The position numbers and the translations under genes are program-made. From the NCBI GenBank assembly GCA_017893485.1, contig CM030366.1, forward strand, positions 184,805,947 to 184,869,946: a stretch of DNA of 64,000 nucleotides. The letters run 5' to 3'. Below the pieces are notes generated by a model that saw only the letters and a program-made list of their open reading frames with translations, was not told the DNA's origin and did not search any database. Below are positions 11,484 through 21,893 of this stretch, piece after piece. How positions within the stretch are numbered: position 1 is the first letter of the stretch; every line of letters begins with the position of its first letter. The DNA comes from Hemerocallis citrina (Eukaryota > Streptophyta > Magnoliopsida > Asparagales > Asphodelaceae).

Positions 11484-11950
11484 TCAAACATCCCTAGGTT
11501 CGAGAGGTGTTATGAACATGATCTCTAGGGTATCTTTTTCAATGCTTGGCTTGAGAAGGACTTCGATGAGAACAGTGTGATCATGTCCTTCAAAGGAAGA
11601 GGACGCCACCTTGGAGAGGGCATTAGCTTGCCTATTCTCTTCACGAGGGATTCGAGTCACTTCAGCTTCTTGGAATGTGTCTAGGAGCTTCTTCACAAAG
11701 GCTAAGTACTTGACCATGCAGTCGTCCCTAGTTTCATATTCTCCGGAGATTTGGTTCACTACCAATTGGGAGTTATTGAACACTTTCGTGGCTTCACCTT
11801 CTGGGCTCCTGCTATTCGAGCTAGAAGGAGGTCCACAACTAATGCCTTATATTAGACCTCGTTGTTGAAGGCTTAAAAGGTGAGACAAAATGAGTATTGG
11901 AGGGAGAAGTTATCCGGTCCGAGTAAGATTATGCTAGCCCCATTTCCCCT
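11484..11950 (-). pseudogene. Tat-type RNase H fragment
   Basis: The minus-strand frame 11783-11484 reads NNSQLVVNQISGEYETRDD, then IPREENRQANALSKVASS. This is the characteristic ending of the second RNase H domain in Tat-lineage pol (QLVVNQV.GEYE.RD ... IPR.EN..AD.LSKLAS). It is cut on both sides. Sequence to the left (about 11280-11400) is related to that near 16130-16300 in copy B, so this is a second decayed Tat pol copy. Nearby arrays at 10625 and 12060 may belong to it. Confidence 0.65.
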
Positions 11951-12059
11951 CGGTGCAAGATGAGCCATCAACATAAATGTTCCATATAAGGGGGGGTCAT
12001 CTTGCTAGTCGAGGGAGTCGGGGATGGTGCTCTCTAAGATAAACTCAGCCAAAGCTTGG

Positions 12060-12510
12060 ACCTTGGTTATAATCCTTGGATTATAGTTAATGAGTTGCTA
12101 CATAACTCAGAAAAGGAGATGGACCCCGAATTCATAGCCTGGAGTTGATGAGTTGATGGCGTAGGTCGGAAGAGGAGCTGGGAACCAAACTCATACTCTG
12201 TTAGTTGATGAGTAGCTGGAGCAGCTCACGCGATGAGAGGAACACAGAACTCATTGTATGCAATCAATGAGTTATTGGAGGAGCTCGGGTAGTGAGCATG
12301 ACACCTAACCCATTGTATGGAGCCAATGAGTTGTTGGAGTGGCTTGAGAGATGAGCTGAACACCGAACTCATTATATGGGGTCAATGTGTTATTGGTGTA
12401 GCTAAGAACTGGAGTTGAACACTGAACTCATACCTTGGGTTGATGCATTGTTGGTGCAACTCATAAGTGAAGCTGAGCACCGAACTTGTTGTTTGCATTG
12501 AGAGAGTTGT
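12060..12510. repeat. Degenerate tandem repeat, unit about 60 bp
   Basis: About seven degenerate copies of a unit with TGATGAGTTGTTGG(A/T)G(T/C)AGCTC, then GAG(C/A)TGA(A/G)CACCGAACTCATT. The divergence between copies suggests age. No gene is seen. 11950-12060 and 12510-12780 also show no supportable gene. Confidence 0.6.
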
Positions 12511-12789
12511 ACAAGAATTTGAAAAGGAAATGTTGAATTTAATGAAAAATCAATCAAAGTGGCTACCTTAATGGTGGCTAGGCTTTATTACATACTTTGG
12601 CTATTGCAGACGTAGGCCTTATAGGATATTGAAAAATAACTTCTGCTATAGGGTGTTAGGCACCCATGTGGAACTTCCTCTAATGCACTATTGTTGGTCC
12701 CAAGCTTCCGTTCTGGTGAGGACTCTGGTTCTTTGTTGACCCTTGAGTGATCGCTTCTCCCAATATCTTATTACACTAATTACACTATT

Positions 12790-14330
12790 GGTTTCTTGCA
12801 GGCGGCCATCAACCGGGCTGAATTGAGGAGAAGGATGGAAATGTTCCTCCGGCGGGCTCAGTAGGCCGAGGTGGGTCAGAAGGAGCTCAGGGACCAGAAC
12901 AATGATATCTGGAAGATCGTTAGGGAGGTGAAGGAGGACTTGGCGAAGGAGAAGGCCGCTCGGGAAGAGCTCCTAAAGGAGAAGGAGGCCTGGCAACGAA
13001 AGGCTGTCATGGCAGGCAAATAAGAAGGAGACGATGCAGGAGTACGATGGTGCCCTGGTTCGTATCACCCAGGATCAAGACGAAGGTTATGACCGTGCCC
13101 TTGAGGATATCAGCACTAAGTATCCCGATTGAAACCTCTGGGGCTTTTCTTTCAAGGCGAGGGCAAATGAGCTAGCCCATCCTTTCGGGGGAGAGGGTTT
13201 GGCGATCCATGAGCCGATCAACCCCACTACTCAGGTTGAAGATGTTCGCCCTGCTTCTGCCTTCAAAAAAGGGTCTTCTTCCAAGCAGTAGATTTTAAGT
13301 TCTTTATTTATGTTTTCTCCTTCTCGTGAATTGGCCGCCACTCTTGTAATGTGATTTTTAAGAATGAATAAAACATATTTGAGATGAACTCCTTTGCTTT
13401 CGCCTCTTTTGATTCGTGGAGGTGTCGCACCTCGGACTACCGAGCAGCAGAGTGAATGATAGTGCCCCCTCGGTGGTGGGGGTCATGCGTCCTTAGACTT
13501 TTCTTTTCCTTTCGAATGGCCACGTGAGCTATCAAGTGAGTTTTCTTACGTCATGCTTGCTGGAATAGAGGTGTCTATCATCTTGGAAGTTGAAATGTTG
13601 ACTGTAATAAATGAGGAAACTCATAGTGATCGAGAAGTATCTTACAAGAATGTCTATAAATTCCCCCGTTCTTAGGCAATTGGTTCACAAATATTATTGC
13701 CTTGCTTTTCTGAATGACTGCGTTCCTGGAGGATCTTTTACTGAGCACCTCAATTGATAATCCGAAGGGCAAAAAAGACAAGGGTAGATCTTTTGGAACC
13801 GAATTGGGGGATCCTCGAACCACGGTCCGCGTGTTCGACCCAGAGGGGATTGGCATCCCAATGAGCAACTCCGGGAGATTTGTCCTGAGTTACTCTGAGT
13901 TTCGAGGGATGTGGTCTAAGTTGACTATTTCTCTTGCACAAAACTTGGGGGCATTTGGCTCGGCTGGGACTTCCCGTGCTTACAGTGTTCTCCTAAAGGG
14001 ATCTAGAGAGGATCGGGGTATCCAGAACTTCAACAAGTTTATCCCGGGTTCCAAGATCTGACATCCCTCTCTGAGTTCTGAGGGCCGAGGTCGAATGACC
14101 TTACTTTGCAGAGATCATTGGTCTACTTTGCGATGTTGGTGCTTCTCTTGCTTGCGAAGTTATTCCAACTTTCTTCTAGGATTAGTCGGCCTTCATTTCA
14201 TCGTTGATGCTTACCTATGATGCATCTTCTACACGTTGATGGTCGGGAAGAACTGGCGCTTCGAAATACGAGAGGTTAATCTTATGAGTATTTAGGAGTA
14301 GCTTTCTTGCTTGTTTTTTTTGCATTTGAT
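12790..14330 (+). pseudogene. Antisense coiled-coil ORF remnant of Tat copy B
   Basis: On the plus strand, antisense to the copy B pol, 12800-13020 encodes a charged coiled-coil stretch (KELRDQNNDIWKIVREVKE, then AKEKAAREELLKEKEAW) broken by stops. It resembles the coiled-coil exon at 36714-37064. Two 3'-end-like blocks follow, near 13325 (GGCCGCCACTCTTGTAATG) and 14350 (GGACTGGCCACCGCCCATT). The same block follows the antisense gene at 37110. An open frame at 13714-14061 (115 codons) lies between them and is not recognised. Together this looks like a decayed antisense gene region. Confidence 0.5.
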
Positions 14331-14504
14331 ATGCCAATTACGGACTGGCCACCGCCCATTTTGTAATTATCTTTGCTTTTCTTGATTAAGTTGACCGAGG
14401 CCCGAAGGTGCTGGCCGAATTGTCTTGTTGTAGTGACGAGTAAGCTGCTCGGAATGTCTTGTTGAGGGACGAGACACGGGCGATAACTTCACGTAGAAAG
14501 ACTG

Positions 14505-14970
14505 ACTGTGGAAAAGTCTGCAAATGGCTCGGGGTTGAAGTGCCAGGCCAAGGGTAAGGCACTAGGCGGGAGCCTTGTTGCGGAAAAGAATCCGCAAGTG
14601 GCTCAGAGTCGGAATGCCATGCCGAGGGACAAGGCACTAGGCGGGAACATTGTCGCGGAGAAATCCGCAAGTCGCTCGGAGTCGGAGTGCCATGTTGAGG
14701 GGCACGACACTAGGCGGGAGCCTTGTCACGGAGAAATCCGCAAGTCTCTCGGAGTCAAAGTGCCATGCCGAGGGGCAAGGCACTAGGTGGGAGCCTTGTT
14801 GTGGAAAATTCCGTGAGTGACTTGGAGTCGGAGTGCCATGTTGAGGGGCAAGGCACTAGGTGAGAGCCTTATTGCAGAAAAGTCTGCAAGTGGCTTAGAG
14901 TCAGAGCGTCATGCTGAGGGGCAAGGTACTAGATAAGAGCCTTATTGCGGAGAAATTTGCGAGTGGCTCG
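14505..14970. repeat. Tandem repeat, unit about 73 bp, seven copies
   Basis: Units start at about 14509, 14581, 14656, 14729, 14802, 14875 and 14948. Each reads GGA(A/G)AA(A/G)TCCGCAAGTGGCTCGG, then GTGCCATGCCGAGGGGCAAG and CACTAGGCGGGAGCCTTG. Copies toward the right are more diverged. The array sits between the antisense ORF remnant and the integrase end of copy B, the same kind of position as the other Tat arrays here. Confidence 0.8.
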
Positions 14971-15080
14971 GTAACTTAGCCGAAGTATGCAAACTTGTTG
15001 AATTGAAATAAAATTTTATTCACTAGCTTGGCGTTTATTACATCCTCCGGCTTTTAGAGCTTTGTTACAAGAATAGACCG

Positions 15081-15840
15081 CTAGGGGCCTTCATGAAACT
15101 TCTTCAAGTGTTTCATATTCCCTGTTCTCTTAATCACCCTACCCCCCGGGTCTTCAAGTCGGTAAGTCACAGGGCGTACCACTTTGAAGACCTTGTACGG
15201 GCCTTCCCAGTTGGGGTCCATCTTTCCTTTCTTGCTTGGTTCGGAGATGTCTAGCCTTCTTAGCACCTGGTCACATTCTTTGATATTAGTTGGCCAGACC
15301 TTTCTATTGTAGAATCATTCTATCCGATGCTGGTAGACATTTCTCCTGATAGCCGACCTTTAGCGAACTTCTTCCAGGAGATCAAGGGTTGCCCTGAAGC
15401 CATCTAAGTTCAAGTCCTCATCGAAGCTCATGATCTGAGGTGAAGGAAGTCCGACCTCTAGAGAGATGACGGCTTCGGTTCCGAACGTGTGGTTAAAGGG
15501 TGATTCGCTTATCGAAATCCTCTTGGTCGTTCAGTATGACCACAATACACTGTGTAGCTCATCAAACCAAAACTCCTTAGAGGATTTGTCTAATCGCTTC
15601 TTGAGATCTTCCAGGATTTGGCAGTTGGTGTTATTGGCTTGCCCATTAGATTGGAGATGTGAAATAGAAGAAAAAATATTGGATACCCAGATCTTCGCAA
15701 AACTTGCAGAACCCTTTGCCCGCGAACTTGGTACCATTGTCAGTGATCAGAATCAGAGCAATCCCAAACCGGCAAACTACCTGCTTCCAGAAGAACTGTT
15801 GGGTCTGATGTTCGGTAATGGTGGTTAGGGGCTCTGCTTC
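15081..15840 (-). pseudogene. Integrase C-terminal part, Tat copy B
   Basis: 15266-15081 reads MDPNWEGPYKVFKVVRP, then YRLEDPGGRVIKRTGN and KKFHEGP before a stop, the typical WEGPY.V...YRL end of Ty3/gypsy integrases. 15737-15531 reads SISHLQSNGQANNTNCQIL, corresponding to the YHPQ.NGQ.E.TN catalytic region. The last acidic residue is replaced, NGQANNTN where NGQAE(A/V)TN is usual. Frames are broken between these pieces. Confidence 0.7.
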
Positions 15841-16129
15841 AATCTACTTCCTGAAGTAGTCGATAGTAACAATCAAGAAATATCGCTGACTCGTTGCTTT
15901 AGGAAACATACCGACTAGATCCATCTCCCACATAGCGAAGGGGGCTGGGCTTGCCAGTAATGTGAGCTCGGCTTAGGGGGCATGCTTGGCTGAAGAGAAC
16001 CTTTGACATGGGTCGCACTTTTGAATGAGATCTTGAGCATCCTGCAATAGGGTCAACCAATAGTACCCATGGTTAAGGACCTTTCTCGCGAGCGACCTAC
16101 TGCCCAGGTGGTAACTCCTGACTCCCCCA

Positions 16130-17151
16130 TGCATTTCTTTGAGTGTGTACTTTGATTCTTCGAGTGTCAGGCAACGAAGATACGGTCGTCCGTCGACCTT
16201 CGTTTATGATCATTTGAAGAGCACCCATTCGATAAGCACAAATCTCTCAGCCCTGACCCGGGTTTTTCGAGCTTCAGACGGGTCCTGTGGCGGTCCGCAA
16301 TTTTCTGAAGAATATGATCGGATCCATCTATGCTGCTGACTGCATTGACGGTTCGATGCAAAGGACTTTGGGATTCCCTTTTCGATGCTAGGTCAAACGA
16401 GGACCTCTACCAGCACCGTGCGATCGAGTCCCTCAAAAGAGGAGGATGCCAATTTGGATAACGCATCAGCCTGGCTGTTCTATTCGTGCATGATCCGGAT
16501 GACTAAAGTCTCTTCGAAGTCTGCTAAAGGAAGCCTGATATGCACCAAGTATTGGACCATTCAGGTGTCACGGGCCTCATACTTCCCACATACTTGATTG
16601 ACCACAAGTTGGGAATCATTGAAGGCCTTGACCCATTTGGCCCCAGCTTTACAGACCAGGAGGAGTTCGACGATAAGTGCCTCATACTCGAATTCATTGT
16701 TGGAGGCCTGGAACTTGAGGCGCATGGAGTATTAGATGATGAAGTTTTTAGGTCTGTTCAGTATTACGCTTGCCCCGCTCCCTTCTTCGCAAGAGGAACT
16801 GTCAACATAGAGTTCCCATACCGGCTTAGCCTCTTGAACTTCAGATACTTTTTTGAGATAGTGCACTTAGTGAGCGACTGCCCCTTTTGTAGCGGTCCTT
16901 GGCATGTAACTGATGTCGTGCTGACTAAGCTCGATGAACCACTTGATCAATCGACTAGAGTTCTCTAGCTTGTTGAGAACCTGCTTCAGGGGTTGGTCCG
17001 TGAGAACTTTGATAAAGTGGGCCTGGAAGTAAGGGCAAAGTTTCCGTGCGACAATGACCAGGGTGTAAGCCACCTTCTCCATCTTAGCGTAGCAGAGCTC
17101 GGCATCGAGAAGCACCTTGATCGCATAATAAGATGGGTTTATGCACCCCAT
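16130..17151 (-). pseudogene. RNase H regions, Tat copy B
   Basis: 17151-16867 contains YAKMEKVAYTLVIVARKLCPYFQAH and VLTDQPLKQVLNK, the conserved YP.IEK.ALALV.AARKL.PYFQ.H ... V.TD.PL..VL motifs of Ty3/gypsy RNase H. Further left, 16700-16350 retains in broken frames the second RNase H common to Tat elements. Several stops interrupt it. Confidence 0.7.
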
Positions 17152-17163
17152 CGTCTTCTCAGA

Positions 17164-18412
17164 TCATGACTGTACTGAAGGCGTGCTTATACACCGCCAG
17201 GTAGAGGTAGAGTACTTCACTCGGCTCTGATTTGCGGAGGAGAGTGGGTTGGCGAGGAATTCTTTCAACTGGTCGAAGGCCCGCTGCTGGGGTTCTCCCC
17301 ACTTGATGCTATTTGCCCTCGGGAGGGCCTTGAAGAATGGAATGGATTTTTCTTCAGAATTCGAGAGAAATCTCCCGATGGCTGTAAGTCGACCGGTGAG
17401 TCTCTGGACTTCCTTGACGTTCTTAGGAGGGGTCATGTCTAGGGTGGCCCAAATCATTGTGGGGTTTGCCTCTATCCCTGACTGCCTGATCATAAAGCTG
17501 ATGAATTTTCTCGAAGTAATGCCGAAGGCACATTTAGAAGGATCGAGCCTCATTTTGTGCTTCCTTAAGACTCCAAAGGCTTCCTTGAGGTCCATCATGT
17601 GGTCATCTCCCTTGAGACTTTTGACGAGCATGTCACACACGTATACCTCCATATTTTGATCAATCTGATCATTGAAGACCCGGTTGACTAGCTACTGATA
17701 GGTGGCTCCTGCATTCTTGAGACCAAAGAACATAACCCGGTAGCAATGGAGCCCTTGGTCTGTTACGAAAGAAGTCTTCGGAATATTCAGAGGGAACATC
17801 CGAATTTGGTTGTATCCGGAGAATGCGTCAATGAAGCTAAGGATCTCGTGCCCGTATGTCGCATCGATCGGGGAATCGATGCTTGGAAGGGGAAATGGAT
17901 CCTTCGGACAAGCCTTATTGAAGTCTGTGAATTTGATATAGATCCTCCATTTTTCGCTAGCTTTTTTCACCATCACGATGTTGGCCAACCACTCTGGGTA
18001 GTTGACCTCCTGGATAAAGCGGGCGGAGATGAGCTTCTCAACTTCTTCTTTCACTGCTCACTGCCTCTCGAGAGTAAATTTTTGGCACCTCTGTTGCATA
18101 GGCTTGGATTCCGGGTTGACACTCAACTTGTGCATGATCAGGTCTTCTGAGATACCCTGCATATCTGAGGGGGTTAAGGCGAAACATGTCCCGATTTTGT
18201 CGGATGTAGCTGAAGATGTCCTCTTTATGGTCAAAAGGCAGGGTCTTGCTCACTTGGAACGATTTGGTCTCATCTATCTTGGAGAAGGGGTTCTCCTCCA
18301 ATTCATCGACCGACTCAGAGCTAATTGAACTCCTGTCATAGGGAAGTTTGATAATGTCGAGGGGAAGGACCGAGCCCCCCATTGTAGCCCATGAGAATGC
18401 GCCAGATCTCAT
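17164..18412 (-). pseudogene. Reverse transcriptase, Tat copy B, with altered active site
   Basis: 18412-18038 carries the upstream connector. 18054-17692 carries the RT palm and fingers: KLISARFIQEVNYPEWLANI, WRIYIKFTDFNKACPKDPFP, then DAFSGYNQI, YRVMFFGLKNAGATYQ. An in-frame stop follows ATYQ. The next frame resumes with MEVYVCDMLVKS, where the YVDD catalytic pair has become YVCD. Then come SKCAFGITSRKF and the thumb (RLTGRLTAIGRFLS), ending near RNase H at 17164. With the stop, the frame breaks and a lost catalytic Asp this cannot be an active RT. Confidence 0.8.
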
Positions 18413-18415
18413 GGT

Positions 18416-19660
18416 TTACCAGACCGAGGTTGATGACCAAGCATCACAGTGAGGGATCCAGATGCCTTCAAGGTCGTTATCTGAGAACGAGACTGCGAGT
18501 CCATGGCCCTGAGGAGGGGGGCAGTTATGGACCGAGTTCACTTCTCTGACAAATGCCATCCAGGAAGAGTTGGAGACCCCCTCATCGGCCCTCCATGTAT
18601 GGATGGAGGATGGCCATCCCCTCGGAGTTCTGGGGTTCGTACTCCACTTTCGATCACTTATTGGCACCTCGGGGAGGAATAGAGGTTCTTGGACCATCCC
18701 GAGTGAATTTAGACAAGTATCCTATCCGGATAAGGGCCTCGATCTCATCTTTGAGTGCCTGACAACTTTCGGTCTCGTGACCGTGGTCGCGATGGAATTG
18801 ACAAAAGAACCTTCTATCCCTCTTCTTTTTCTCATTGTTGGATCTAGGGGAATACCGGATAAGGCCCTCTCCTTCCACCTCTATTAGAATAGCGGAGACA
18901 CTCACTTAAAGAGGAGTACGCTTCTCAAACCAGGGCACTGGGGGAGGATGTCTCTACTCGGAGGCATCTTTTCGGGCCTTCTTCGGTGCTTCACGGCTTT
19001 CCGTCTTCCTTTTCATGCAGTCGCTTCAGGACTGCATCTTCACCTCCCTCGAATCGGGTCAACCTGTAGGACTCCTCGTTCTCGATCTTTCCAATGCGGG
19101 GATTGTTCGAGTAGTGATCATATCTGGCTCCCTTCGGAGAGCTTGGAGAACATCGTTCTAGAACTCCTGTAACTCGGCTCTTGTCACATGGCCCCCTTCC
19201 TCTCTAGGGCCATTTGAGAGACTTTGTTCTCCCTCTAGCCCGTGAGGGGAGGGATGGTTGCGGTTCGACGGATGACCCGATCGGCCCTCACCGTTTTAGG
19301 AGAGGTCGATGCGATGGCAAAGATCCTCTGAGGACCGACGCTGCAGGGCGGTTGACCGGCGAGGTTGGAAAGAAAAACCCAAGTACGAAGGCGAGGGCTA
19401 AAACCACATCATTCTTTAAAGACCGTCTCCAAATGAGATGCGTTGGGAGTCAGGCCCTGTCGCTGTTCGATGTGCAGTAGTTGTGACCCTTGAGTAGCCG
19501 CCCTGCTACGGGACTGGTGAACCGGAGGAGGAGGAGGAAGGGGATCTGCCTGATGCCTTAAAGTAGTGGCTTTCTGGCCTTGGGAACCATGGTTGGAGGA
19601 AGCTCCGAGGATGAAAAATCTGAGGAAGAAGCTCCGTCTATGACTGTTTCCCACAGACGA
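18416..19660 (-). pseudogene. Gag C-terminus and protease flank, Tat copy B
   Basis: 18905-18654 has SVSAILIEVEGEGLIRYSPR, then the zinc finger CQFHRDHGHETESC (CxxHx4Hx4C) and LKDEIEALIRIGYLSKF. 18697-18416 continues with REVNSV, then SDNDLEGIWIPHCDA. In the relative at 38194-39054 the protease core (VDNGSS) follows this point. Here the sequence jumps from CDA to the post-protease segment GGSVLPLDIIKL, so the protease core is deleted. The large N-terminal Gag domain of the relative (SASDLLLCRAFPATLRGPA) has no counterpart here. Confidence 0.7.
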
Positions 19661-19668
19661 TGTAAATC

Positions 19669-20190
19669 TGATGCTACTGTTTTCAGGTGTGGGAGCAATA
19701 GAAGATGAGTTCTTTTGTTGGATGGAGAACATATATCTCAGCCGTAGATCTGATCCTGATGATGGGCTATTATGCGATTGGAATATGTGGATTTGGTGGT
19801 GGTTTTCGGTCGCCGAACACCGGCAAAAAGCCTAAAACACCTCGATTATTCTCGGCGACATGCCCTCTGACGATCAAGTCAGCAACCGAGGGTAAAAATA
19901 AGAATTGGTGGCAAAAGATTGATTACCTGGTAGCCGTGGAGGTGAACCTGTATTTATAGGTAAGTGAGGGATCTGTCAAGAAAAGATCCCTTATTGCCTA
20001 ATCAGATTTCATGGATTAGGGGTATGATGGAGTAACTAATCCACCGATTATAGGGGATTTGGTTACCAGCCATTTAGCTATTCCTTGGCGGGCTGAGTCG
20101 GGCTGGTGGGCATGTGGACAACCCATGAGTTCTTTCCAGGCATGTAGCTCCCCATAAGATTATTATCTTGGTCTTAGAAACCTCGAAATC
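19669..20190 (-). repeat. 5' LTR of Tat copy B
   Basis: It begins TGATGCTACTG on the plus strand, just right of a primer-site-like segment (minus strand CGTCTGTGGGAAACAG; the outer element has CGTCTGTGGGAAC). It contains GGCAAAAGATTGATTACC near 19910 and a minus-strand TATAAATA near 19950-19957. The right end is unclear because LINE-like duplicated DNA starts near 20190. Confidence 0.6.
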
Positions 20191-20600
20191 CGTGCCAGAA
20201 TCAAGCTGTACAGATTAGCCGCGATTTTCATCCTTATCGGGTTCAAATCCCCGAAAGAAATCTCGCATTCTATTTTCTTAATCACTTTTTGTGGAACAAG
20301 AGTCTTTGATGAGAAAAATGAAACTTTGGGCAGAAGCTTTACTAATGGAAAGTGGGATGCCCATGTATTGTGTGTCTTCTTGCATTATGGGAACCCCCAG
20401 AAAGCTCCGTCCAAGAATTATGTAGTACATATTAGTCGTGATTTTCACCATCATTAGGTTCAAATTTTCAAAAGAAATCACGCAATCTATATCCCATTTT
20501 CTTAATCACTTGTTGAGGATCAAGAGTCTTCCATGAGAAAATTGAAACTATGGGCAGAAGCTTTACTAAGAAAAAGTGGAATTGCTAGTCATCTTGCATT
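20190..20600 (-). pseudogene. LINE RT remnant, duplicated
   Basis: A minus-strand frame at 20481-20278 reads TQYMGIPLSISKASAQSFIF, matching the YLGIPL.I.KS.S..F.FL segment just after the RT palm of plant LINEs. A related piece about 200 bp long recurs at 20389-20590 and again at 21476-21676. Only this short segment is recognisable. Confidence 0.45.
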
Positions 20601-21475
20601 ATGGGAACCCCTCGGAAGGTTTATTAGTTTATAAGATCAATTTGAGTAAGATGAGACATTAGCACTGAAGTGGATGCAGACTTGAAAAAGTTGACGAGTT
20701 GCCCTGACCAAGCCCCATACACCCCACCCCAATTGAGATTAATAATTTGGCCAGTGAACAGCAACACGAGTAAAGACGCGCCTGACCAAGTAAACGCGTC
20801 TGTCTGACTATGTCTCCCTCCCCTCTCGTCTCCTCGAATTTTTTCCAAAATAACCCACTTTTTAAAAGTATTTACCTAAATGACCCATTTTCAAAACTAT
20901 TTACCAAATTGACCCACTCGCTATCTGTATCTCAGATAGCGAACCCACCCGCTATCTGTATCTCAGACAGCGAGTGTAGTTGTATACATTTCAGATAAAA
21001 ATTGTATGTTCAAAATTTCTCTAAGTATTCATTTGAACTAGACTCACTATCTCAGATAGCGAGTATTGTTGTACTCATTTTTTCAGAAAAAATTTGAAGA
21101 TGAAATGTATACAACTACACTCGCTATCTGAGATAGCGAGTCTATCTCAGATAGCGAGTGTAGCTCAATTTTTCAGAGAACAATTGAACACGAAATGTAT
21201 ATAACTACACACGTGATCTCAGATAGTGAGTCTAGTTTAAATGAACTCGCTATCTCATATAGCGAGTGTAGTTCTATACATTTCAGATAGAAATTTTAAG
21301 TTTCAATTTTTTATAAAAAATGAGTACAACTATACTCGCTATTTGAGGTCAGTTGAACTAGACTCGCTATCTGAGATATCTAGTGTAATTATATACATTT
21401 CAGGTAGAAATTGCATGTTTAAAATTTTTCTAAAAAATGAGAACAACTACACTCGCTATCTGAGATAGCAATGTC
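20389..21475. repeat. Tandem segmental duplication, copy 1 (about 1.09 kb)
   Basis: This block runs from GGGAACCCCCAGAAAGCTCC to AGATAGCAATGTC. It is followed at once by a second copy that starts with the same AACCCCCAGAAAGCTCCGTG words (21476-21677), continues after the inserted outer element at 41324, and ends with GATAGCAATGTC at 42165. Copy 1 keeps the uninterrupted sequence TTGCTAGTCATCTTGC at about 20584-20600, the empty target of the outer retrotransposon. The duplication end lies inside the palindrome array, so copy 1 has only the left part of the TIR element. Confidence 0.85.
20845..21475. mobile_element. Partial Mutator-type TIR/palindrome element (duplicate 1)
   Basis: The left TIR begins TTTTTTCCAAAATAACCCAC and continues with degenerate ACCCATTTT / TTTACCAAATTGACCCA words. 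A series of palindromes CTCGCTATCTGAGATAGCGA follows, in alternating orientation, separated by TGTAGTTGTATACATTT and TCAAAATTTTTCTAA words. The right TIR is missing because the tandem duplication ends inside the array. Confidence 0.7.
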
Positions 21476-21677
21476 TGGAAACCCCCAGAAAGCTCCGTGC
21501 AAGAATTATGTAGTACAGATTAGTTGTGATTTTCACCATCATTAGGTTCAAATTTCCAAAAGAAATCACGCAATCTATATCCCATTTTCTTAATCACTTG
21601 TTGAGGATCAAGAGTCTTCCATGAGAAAATTGAAACTATGGGCAGAAGCTTTACTAAGAAAAAGTGGAATTGCTAGT

Positions 21678-21893
21678 TGATGCGGTTTATTTCTGGGAGG
21701 CGTGTGGATGCACCAGGTGTGAGTTCGGACTCGATTTGTATTGAAGGAGAAAGCTGCTTGTCAGACGACCCTCGAAGTAACCTGGCGGCTCCTGCGACTG
21801 GCTCGGAGTGCAATGGATGCTTCGGCTCGGATCAGAGGGTTCGGATCCGAGGTCTTGTGTACCTGCAGACGGTCCTGAAACACCGGGGTTTAT
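21678..21893 (-). repeat. Terminal 216 bp of the outer 3' LTR
   Basis: It begins TGATGCGG (plus strand) after the TSD CTAGT and stops exactly where the Athila-like LTR begins. Its last five bases TTTAT are repeated at 31836-31840, where the rest of the LTR resumes. The matching uninterrupted sequence lies at 40525-40740 with two substitutions. Confidence 0.92.

Larger units (their letters stand above)
15070..19668 (-). mobile_element. Decayed Tat-lineage Ty3/gypsy internal region, copy B
   Basis: Minus-strand pieces appear in the order Gag zinc finger, protease flanks, reverse transcriptase, RNase H, second RNase H, integrase and integrase C-terminus. That is the Ty3/gypsy order. The Gag CxxHx4Hx4C finger and the QLVVNQ-type second RNase H point to the Tat lineage. 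Internal deletions and many stops show it is dead. The matching LTR at 19669 supplies the 5' side. A 3' LTR was not found to the left. Confidence 0.8.
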
